DNA from: an uncultured Sphingomonadaceae bacterium
GTDB lineage: Bacteria; Pseudomonadota; Alphaproteobacteria; Sphingomonadales; Sphingomonadaceae
Length of the DNA: 18,994 bases
Assembly (NCBI GenBank): GCA_946479505.1
Contig: CAMLGC010000048.1
Location: 1-18,994 of the forward strand
Direction: 5' to 3'
The first letter of the stretch is position 1. Each line of letters opens with the position of its first letter. Below, one piece after another: positions 13,423-18,994 of the stretch. The notes under the pieces are model-generated. The model saw only the letters and a program-made list of their open reading frames with translations, searched no databases and was not told the DNA's origin. The translations under genes were made by a program, and so were the position numbers.

Positions 13423-14217
13423 ATGTGGCGCAATACGCTCGTGATGGCGCTGCGGCAGATCGCGCACCATCGCGCCTATGCCGCGATCACGATCGGCGGG
13501 CTCGCCCTCGGGCTGGCGGGCTGCCTGCTGAGCCTGGGCTATGTCCGCTACGAGCAGAGCTACGATTCGTGGCTGCCCGACGGCGACCGCATCTATCAGG
13601 TCCAGACGACCATCCATCCGCCCGGTCAACCGGCCGTCCATTCGCAGGCGAGTTCGTTTCCGCTCGACGAACGGCTGCCCGACGGCTTTGCCGAGGTCGA
13701 AGCGGTGGCGTCCAGGCCGGGCGAAATCATGGCGGCGCTGGGCGAGGTCTGGCACCGGTTCGAGCCCGAAATTCCTTTCGAGGCGCGCTTCGCCGACGAC
13801 ATCGTCGCCGAGTTCTACGCCGCCGAGCGCGCACGCACGGTGCTGTTCGCGGCCTTCTCGATCCTCGCGATCCTGATCGCCTGCCTCGGCCTCTACAGCC
13901 TCGCCTCGTTCACCACCGAGCGGCGGACGAAGGAGATCGGCATCCGCAAGGTGCTGGGCGCCAAGGTGCGCGATATCGTGCGGCTGCTCGTCTGGCAGTT
14001 CTGCAAGCCCGTCGTCCTCGCAAACCTGATTGCCTGGCCGGTCGCGTGGTGGGCGATGCGCGACTGGCTCAACGGGTTCGACGCGCGCATCCCGCTGGGG
14101 CCGAGCCCGTTCGCGCTCGCCGGGTTGATCGTGATCGCGATCGCGATTCTGACCGTTGCCAGCCATTCGCTGCGCGTCGCCCGCACCAATCCCATCCACG
14201 CGCTTCGCTACGAGTAG
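13423..14217 (+). CDS. FtsX/MacB-type permease with a large in-frame internal deletion
   Basis: The product is 264 aa, against 836 aa for the next gene. Residues 1-97 match the N terminus of the full-length paralogue (MWRN..., first membrane helix about 20-42, VRYEQSYDSW), and residues from about 99 match its end (VWHRFEPEIPFEARFADDI, three membrane helices, TKEIGIRKVLGA, WAMRDWLNGFD, final NPIHALRYE). About 572 residues between, including four membrane helices and most of both periplasmic domains, are missing without a frame shift; the junction is near 13711-13720. What remains is one helix, a periplasmic part of about 85 residues, and three helices, the topology of an ordinary 4-TM MacB permease. 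A purine-rich ribosome site (GGGAGGGGAAGGGG) precedes ATG 13423. It may be a functional mini-permease or a decaying copy; the intact frame favours function. Confidence 0.8.
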   Translation: MWRNTLVMALRQIAHHRAYAAITIGGLALGLAGCLLSLGYVRYEQSYDSWLPDGDRIYQVQTTIHPPGQPAVHSQASSFPLDERLPDGFAEVEAVASRPGEIMAALGEVWHRFEPEIPFEARFADDIVAEFYAAERARTVLFAAFSILAILIACLGLYSLASFTTERRTKEIGIRKVLGAKVRDIVRLLVWQFCKPVVLANLIAWPVAWWAMRDWLNGFDARIPLGPSPFALAGLIVIAIAILTVASHSLRVARTNPIHALRYE

Positions 14218-14230
14218 GACCTGAACGATG
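14215..14230 (+). promoter_or_regulatory. Stop codon merged with ribosome site, permease 1/2 junction
   Basis: The TAG stop of permease 1 is part of TAGGA, which serves as the ribosome site for ATG 14228, 10 bases after the stop. The same arrangement recurs at the permease 2/3 junction, so it belongs to the duplicated unit. Confidence 0.5.
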
Positions 14231-16738
14231 TGGCGCAACTATCTCACCGTGGGTCTCCGGGCACTCGCCAAGAACAAGACCTATGCGTTCATCAACATCT
14301 TCGGACTGACGATCGGACTGATCGCATGCCTGCTGATCCTGCTCTACGTCCGCTACGAGCAGAGCTACGATAGCTGGATGAAGGACGCCGACCAGGCGTT
14401 CCAGTTCCAGACCTGGTATCATGCCAACGATCATGGCGGCGAGGAGACGTATCTCCAGCTCAACCAGATCATCGCGGGCAAGGCGCTCGCAAAGGACTTT
14501 CGGCAGGTCGAGAAGGTCGTCTTCGTCCGCTCCTTCTCGCCGATCGTCGTTCAGAACGGCCGTCCGTCCGAGGTCGACGACTTGAGGATGGTCGACGGCA
14601 ACATCTTCGATATCCTCCAGGTGCCGTTCGTCCGCGGCGATCCGGCGACGGCGCTCGGCGATTCGCACTCGCTCGCGATCAGCGAGAGCGAGGCGACACG
14701 GCGCTTCGGCGATGCCGATCCGATCGGCAAGACGCTGACGATCGTCGATAACGCCGGCGACGTCGATTATCGCATCACCGGCGTGTTCAAGGACATTCCC
14801 AAGAACAGCAGCTTCTCCGCCTCGATGGTCGCGCGCTTCGATCCCGAGGTCCAATTCGCCGATCGCCAGCAAGCGATGACGAGTTGGACGTCGCAGCAGG
14901 GCTGGAACTACGTCAAGCTGCGCGAGGGCGCCGACGTCGACGAGATCAATTCACAGCTCGCCGCCTGGGAAAAACGCAACATTCCCGACGAGGTCACCAA
15001 CGGCGAGCGGACCAATCCCGGCGACGATCAGGACTTCCACCTCGTCAACATCCGCGATGTCCATCTCGGGAAGGCGCAGGAATACGGCATGACGCCGGGC
15101 AACGATCGCACGACGGTGACCACCTTCGCGGTGATCGCCTTGCTCGTGCTCGGCATGGCCTGCGTCAATTTCACCAATCTCGCCACCGCACGCGCCTCGC
15201 AGCGGGCGCGAGAGGTGGCGCTGCGCAAGGTGCTTGGTGCGACGCGACGCCAGCTCATCATCCAGTTCATCGCCGAATCGGTGATCGTCGCCGCGCTCGC
15301 GATGGTCGCTGCGCTTGCGCTCGTCGAGCTGTTGCTGCCGGTGTTCAACGACTTCCTCGATGCCTCGATCGAGCTGCATTATTTCGGCGCGGGCGGGATC
15401 GCGCTGCCCGCGATCGTGCTGGTGCTGCTCGTCGGGGTCGCAGGCGGCTTTTATCCGGCGGTGTATCTTTCGCGATTTCAGCCGGCGGCGATCCTCAAGG
15501 CGAACAAGTCCTCGGCGGATGCGCATGGCTCCGGGCGGTTGCGCAACGCGCTGGTGGTCGCGCAGTTCGCGGTCTCGATCGGGCTGATCGTCTGCACCAG
15601 CGTCATCTACGCGCAGACGCTGTTCGCACGCACGATGGACGCCGGGTACCAGCGAGAGGGGCTGATCCAGGTCGGCAATCTCGGCTTCAAGGGCGTCCAG
15701 CCGGCGCAGTCGCAGGCGCTGGTCGAGCGCATCCGCCGCGTGCCCGGCGTCACCGCCGCGGCGCGCACGCAGATCGCGGTCTCGCCCGACGGCAACTCGA
15801 TGGCCGAATATTTCCTGCCCGGCAGCCCGACCTCGGTCTCGCTCGGCACCTATGGCGTCGAGACCGGCTTCTTCGAGGCGATGGGGATGAAGCTGCTTGC
15901 GGGGCGCGTCTTCTCCGATCGCCAGGGCAAGGACGATGCGACCACGCCCTTCCCGGTCGACCTCGACGCCGAGCGCGCGCTCCAGCGGCGCGGCATCAAC
16001 GTCGTCATCACAGCGGAGGCGGCGCGGCGCCTCGGCTTCAGCACGCCGCAGGAAGCGATCGGAAAGCAGATGCGCGGCACGCTCACCGTGGCCGAGATCG
16101 GGCTCATCCCCTGCACCATCGTCGGGGTCGTCTCGGATACCCGCTTCCGCTCGCTGCGCGAGCCGCTCCAGCCGATCGTCTATCTGATGCAGAAGGTGGG
16201 GTTCGCGCAGATCGCGGTGCGCTTCGACCACGTCGCGCCCTCGGTGATCCGCGACCGGATCAAGCAGGTATGGGATAGCGTCGTGCCGATGGTCCCCTTC
16301 GACGCCGAATTCGCCGACGATCTCGTCCGCCGCCAATACGAACAGGAGACGGCGCGCGGCCAGCTTTTCGCCGCCTTCGCGGTGCTCACCGTCATTATCG
16401 GCTGTCTCGGCCTGTTCGGGCTCGCCGCCTTCACCGCCGAGCGGCGGACCAAGGAGATCGGCATCCGCAAGGTGCTCGGCGCACGCACGCGCGATATCGT
16501 GCGGCTGCTGGTGTGGCAGTTCAGCCGTCCGGTGCTGATCGCGAACATCATCGCCTGGCCAATCGCCTGGTGGGTGATGCGCGACTGGCTCAACGGCTTC
16601 GACACGCGCATCGCGCTCACCCCGGTGCCGTTCGTCGCGGCGGGGCTCGCGGCGCTCGTCGTCGCGCTCGCGACGATCGCGAGCCACGCGCTGCGCGTCG
16701 CGCGCACCAATCCCATCCATGCGCTTCGCTACGAGTAG
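14228..16738 (+). CDS. Full-length ABC transporter permease, double MacB/FtsX type
   Basis: The product is 836 aa with eight predicted membrane helices in two FtsX-type units. The first helix (about 20-42) is followed by a MacB-like periplasmic domain (about 45-290), then three helices (about 297-318, 345-370, 388-415). A helix at about 440-465 starts the second unit, with a second periplasmic domain (about 470-705) and three final helices (about 712-735, 766-786, 800-822). The FtsX coupling motif occurs twice, as QRAREVALRKVLGATR and ERRTKEIGIRKVLGAR. It ends NPIHALRYE like permease 1. The layout fits large permeases of two-component-regulated pumps that move lipids, lipoproteins or peptides from the periplasmic face; the substrate is unknown. 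It is placed in the adaptor-ATPase operon with a 10-base spacer on each side. Confidence 0.92.
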   Translation: MWRNYLTVGLRALAKNKTYAFINIFGLTIGLIACLLILLYVRYEQSYDSWMKDADQAFQFQTWYHANDHGGEETYLQLNQIIAGKALAKDFRQVEKVVFVRSFSPIVVQNGRPSEVDDLRMVDGNIFDILQVPFVRGDPATALGDSHSLAISESEATRRFGDADPIGKTLTIVDNAGDVDYRITGVFKDIPKNSSFSASMVARFDPEVQFADRQQAMTSWTSQQGWNYVKLREGADVDEINSQLAAWEKRNIPDEVTNGERTNPGDDQDFHLVNIRDVHLGKAQEYGMTPGNDRTTVTTFAVIALLVLGMACVNFTNLATARASQRAREVALRKVLGATRRQLIIQFIAESVIVAALAMVAALALVELLLPVFNDFLDASIELHYFGAGGIALPAIVLVLLVGVAGGFYPAVYLSRFQPAAILKANKSSADAHGSGRLRNALVVAQFAVSIGLIVCTSVIYAQTLFARTMDAGYQREGLIQVGNLGFKGVQPAQSQALVERIRRVPGVTAAARTQIAVSPDGNSMAEYFLPGSPTSVSLGTYGVETGFFEAMGMKLLAGRVFSDRQGKDDATTPFPVDLDAERALQRRGINVVITAEAARRLGFSTPQEAIGKQMRGTLTVAEIGLIPCTIVGVVSDTRFRSLREPLQPIVYLMQKVGFAQIAVRFDHVAPSVIRDRIKQVWDSVVPMVPFDAEFADDLVRRQYEQETARGQLFAAFAVLTVIIGCLGLFGLAAFTAERRTKEIGIRKVLGARTRDIVRLLVWQFSRPVLIANIIAWPIAWWVMRDWLNGFDTRIALTPVPFVAAGLAALVVALATIASHALRVARTNPIHALRYE
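16397..16476 (+). repeat. 80-bp block identical between permeases 2 and 3 (first copy)
   Basis: Bases 16397-16476 are identical to 18915-18994, where the window ends, so the identical stretch may be longer. It encodes the sixth membrane helix and the FtsX coupling motif (ERRTKEIGIRKVL). Sequences just upstream are clearly diverged. The matching part of permease 1 (13877-13956) differs at about a dozen positions. Confidence 0.8.
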
Positions 16739-16751
16739 GACCCGATCGATG
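16736..16751 (+). promoter_or_regulatory. Stop codon merged with ribosome site, permease 2/3 junction
   Basis: The TAG stop of permease 2 lies in TAGGA, with ATG 16749 10 bases after the stop. It has the same length and nearly the same sequence as the spacer before permease 2. Confidence 0.5.
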
Positions 16752-18994
16752 TGGCGTAACTATTTCACCGTCGCCGTCCGCGCGCTCGCCAAGAACCGCG
16801 CGTACACGATCATCAACATCGCCGGGCTCTCGCTCGGAATCGCGGCGTGCCTGCTGATCCTCTCCTATGTGCGCTACGAGTTCAGCTACGACGATTGGTT
16901 GCCGGGTTCGGACACCGTGTTCCAGCTTCAGGACAATTATCACCCGACCGAAGCCGGCGGCGAGGAGATGAAGCTCCAGCAGACGAGTTACGTAACCGGC
17001 CAGCGGCTCAAGAAGGATTTTCCGCAGGTCGCCGACGCCGTCTATTTCACCAGCCAGGCGATCGTGGTGCTCCAGGACGGGCAGCCGAGCACGGTGCCGG
17101 GCGCGCTGTTCGTCGATGGGAACCTGTTCGACGTGCTCCACGTGCCCTTCGTCAAGGGCGACCCCGCGCACGCGCTCGACGACACCCACTCGCTGGTACT
17201 GAGCGAGAAGGCGGCGAAAAAATATTTCGGCGACGCCGATCCGATCGGCCAGACGCTTACGCTGGCGAGCCGGAGCCTCAAGGAGGATTACCGCGTTACC
17301 GGCGTGTTCGAGGACCTGCCCAAGAATTCGTCACTCGGGTTCGGCATGGTCGCGCGGTACGACCCCGCGACCTACTGGCACGACACGCCCGAGGCGATGA
17401 CGAGCTGGAGCTGGCAGGAGGGTGGCTATTGGGTCCGGCTGAAGTCCGCGGACGACGCGCCCGAGATCAATGCCCAGCTTCCGGCGTGGGAAAAGCGCAA
17501 CATCCCCGACGAGAATGACGGGGTCCGCGTCACCAATCCGGGCGACTATCAGGACTGGGAGCTCGTCAACATCCGCGACGTCCATCTGGGCGAGGCACAG
17601 AGCGGCGCACAGACGCCGGGCAACGACCGGACGACGATCGTCACCTTCGCGATCATCGCGTTGCTCATCCTCGCGATGGCGTGCGTCAACTTCACCAATC
17701 TCGCCACCGCACGCGCCACCCAGCGTGCGCGCGAGGTGGCGCTGCGCAAGGTGTTGGGCGCGACGCGCAAGCAGCTCATCACGCAGTTCTTAGGCGAATC
17801 AATCCTCGTTGCCGCCGCCGCGATGCTGGTGGCGCTCGCGCTCGTCGAGCTGACGCTGCCGGCGCTCAACGGCTTCCTCGATGCGGAGATCGCGATCCGC
17901 TATTTCACCGCCGACGGGCTGATCCTGCCGGTGATCGCGCTGACGTTGATCGTCGGCATCGCGGGGGGGCTCTATCCGGCGCTGGTGCTTTCGCGCTTCG
18001 AGCCTGCGCGCGTGCTCAAGGCGAACAAGTCCGCCGCCGACGCGCAAGGCTCGGGGCGGTTGCGCAACGTGCTCGTCGTCGCGCAGTTCGCGGTGTCGAT
18101 CGGACTCATCATCTGCACCGCGATCGTCTATGCGCAGACCAGCTACGCACGAAACGTCGATGCCGGCTACAAGCGCGACGGGCTGCTCCAGATCGACGGG
18201 ATCGGCCGCCCGCAGGCGGAGAAGGTGATCGATTCGCTTCGTCACGAGATCAGACGCATCCCCGGCGTGATCGCGATCGGGCGCACCAACATCGCGGTCG
18301 CCAACGGCCACAATTCAACCACCGACGTTCAGATACCCGGCCAGCCCGAGCACGTCTCGCTCGGCGTGTACGGCACCGACGAAGGATTCTTCGACGCGAT
18401 GGGGATCAAGCTGCTCGCGGGCCGCACGCTGTCCGACGCGCGGCCGATGGACGACGCGACCACGCCCTCGCCGCCATCGCCCGAGGTGCAGCAGGCGCTG
18501 GTGCGGCGCGGCGTCAACGTCGTCGTCAGCCGCGAGGCCGCCCGGCGGCTGGGATTCGCCTCGCCACGGGAGGCGATCGGAAAGCAGATCCAGACTTCGA
18601 TCGTCGACAGCGACTACGGGCTCGTTCCCTCGACGATCGTCGGCGTGGTCGACGATGTGCGCTATCGCTCGGTCCGCGATCCGCTCCAGCCGATGTTCTA
18701 TCTCTACGATACCGGCATCGTCTCGCAGTTGATGGTCCGCTTCAAGGGGCGCAATCCGAGCGCCGTTTACGACAGGGCCGAGGCGATCTGGCAGCGGTTG
18801 GTACCCGACATCCCGTTCCAGGCGCGTTTCGTCGACGACATCGTCAGCAAGCTCTACGACCGCGACGAGGCGCGCGCCCAATTGTTCGGCGCGTTCGCGA
18901 TCCTGGCGGTGGTGATCGGCTGTCTCGGCCTGTTCGGGCTCGCCGCCTTCACCGCCGAGCGGCGGACCAAGGAGATCGGCATCCGCAAGGTGCT
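16749..18994 (+). CDS. Second full-length ABC transporter permease, 3' end outside the window
   Basis: The frame runs from ATG 16749 to the right edge without a stop: 748 codons of an expected ~835. It is a paralogue of permease 2 along its whole visible length (MWRNYFTVAVRALAKN..., RYEFSYDDW, WEKRNIPDE, PGNDRTT, ATQRAREVALRKVLGATR, LKANKSAADAQGSGRLRNVLVV, then a second periplasmic domain and ERRTKEIGIRKVL). Seven of the eight expected membrane-helix positions up to the coupling motif are reached or implied before the cut; the last two helices should follow outside. The periplasmic domains differ most from permease 2, the membrane and coupling regions least, which suggests a shared ATPase with different periplasmic contacts. 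The two may form a heterodimer. Confidence 0.92.
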   Translation, partial: MWRNYFTVAVRALAKNRAYTIINIAGLSLGIAACLLILSYVRYEFSYDDWLPGSDTVFQLQDNYHPTEAGGEEMKLQQTSYVTGQRLKKDFPQVADAVYFTSQAIVVLQDGQPSTVPGALFVDGNLFDVLHVPFVKGDPAHALDDTHSLVLSEKAAKKYFGDADPIGQTLTLASRSLKEDYRVTGVFEDLPKNSSLGFGMVARYDPATYWHDTPEAMTSWSWQEGGYWVRLKSADDAPEINAQLPAWEKRNIPDENDGVRVTNPGDYQDWELVNIRDVHLGEAQSGAQTPGNDRTTIVTFAIIALLILAMACVNFTNLATARATQRAREVALRKVLGATRKQLITQFLGESILVAAAAMLVALALVELTLPALNGFLDAEIAIRYFTADGLILPVIALTLIVGIAGGLYPALVLSRFEPARVLKANKSAADAQGSGRLRNVLVVAQFAVSIGLIICTAIVYAQTSYARNVDAGYKRDGLLQIDGIGRPQAEKVIDSLRHEIRRIPGVIAIGRTNIAVANGHNSTTDVQIPGQPEHVSLGVYGTDEGFFDAMGIKLLAGRTLSDARPMDDATTPSPPSPEVQQALVRRGVNVVVSREAARRLGFASPREAIGKQIQTSIVDSDYGLVPSTIVGVVDDVRYRSVRDPLQPMFYLYDTGIVSQLMVRFKGRNPSAVYDRAEAIWQRLVPDIPFQARFVDDIVSKLYDRDEARAQLFGAFAILAVVIGCLGLFGLAAFTAERRTKEIGIRKV
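18915..18994 (+). repeat. 80-bp block identical between permeases 2 and 3 (second copy)
   Basis: The second copy of the identical block at 16397-16476, reaching the window edge. Identity at every base, including third codon positions, is more than protein constraint needs. Confidence 0.8.

Noticed and set aside
13423..14217. Pseudogene call for the short permease
   Set aside because: There is no frameshift or stop, and the ribosome site, end motif and coupling motif are intact, so it is listed as a coding gene with an internal deletion rather than a broken gene.
11323..14238. 971-codon open frame on the minus strand
   Set aside because: It is antisense to the adaptor, ATPase and permease 1 genes. 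The protein is rich in Arg, Glu, Asp, His and Leu repeats without recognisable domains, and it would also cross a sigma54 promoter. It is the mirror of strong codon bias.
14951..16720. 589-codon open frame on the minus strand
   Set aside because: It is antisense to permease 2, with the same shadow composition. Its existence reflects codon bias in the permease gene.

Overview
This is GC-rich, densely packed chromosomal DNA from an alphaproteobacterium, most likely a motile Sphingomonadales (Sphingomonas-like) species. The reasons are the codon usage, the argH / small lipoprotein / lysA / siroheme-type gene order, and two families of palindromic intergenic repeats that I recognise from memory as common in sphingomonads. 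No rRNA, tRNA, CRISPR array, transposase or prophage gene is visible, and no stretch longer than 300 bases lacks a gene.

Left part (1-8240), mostly housekeeping. It opens with the 3' end of fliD followed by fliS (flagellar filament cap and flagellin chaperone). A 119-bp palindromic repeat separates fliS from a convergent PYROXD2-like FAD oxidoreductase gene. Next come a stand-alone receiver-domain response regulator on the + strand and, on the minus strand, a five-gene chain in which every junction overlaps: argH, an LptM-like lipoprotein, lysA, a truncated siroheme-synthase-like protein, and a ZntB/CorA transporter. A TlpA-type thioredoxin lipoprotein diverges from argH, with the start codons only 16 bp apart. 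A second kind of palindromic repeat fills the gap after it.

Right part (8251-18994), one apparent regulated export locus. On the minus strand lie an NtrC-type sigma54 activator and an NtrY-type histidine kinase. Divergent from them are a previously uncalled 43-codon secreted-peptide ORF, an HlyD/MacA-type adaptor, a LolD/MacB-type ATPase and three tandem FtsX/MacB-type permeases. The first permease has lost about 572 codons in frame from its middle; the second is complete (836 aa); the third runs off the window. Two sigma54 (-24/-12) promoters can be read directly, one before the peptide ORF and one before the adaptor. Each has a pair of 16-bp palindromes of the form TGTCCG-N4-CGGACA about 85-120 bp upstream of the predicted start, spaced two helical turns apart.

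The coherent reading is a kinase/activator pair that switches on, through sigma54, both a tiny exported peptide and an ABC tripartite pump of unknown substrate. The activator's own gene starts at one of the palindromes, so autoregulation is likely. The promoter and operator sequences are seen directly; that the peptide is a signal, accessory factor or substrate of the pump is inference. This locus is the most likely undescribed system in the window.
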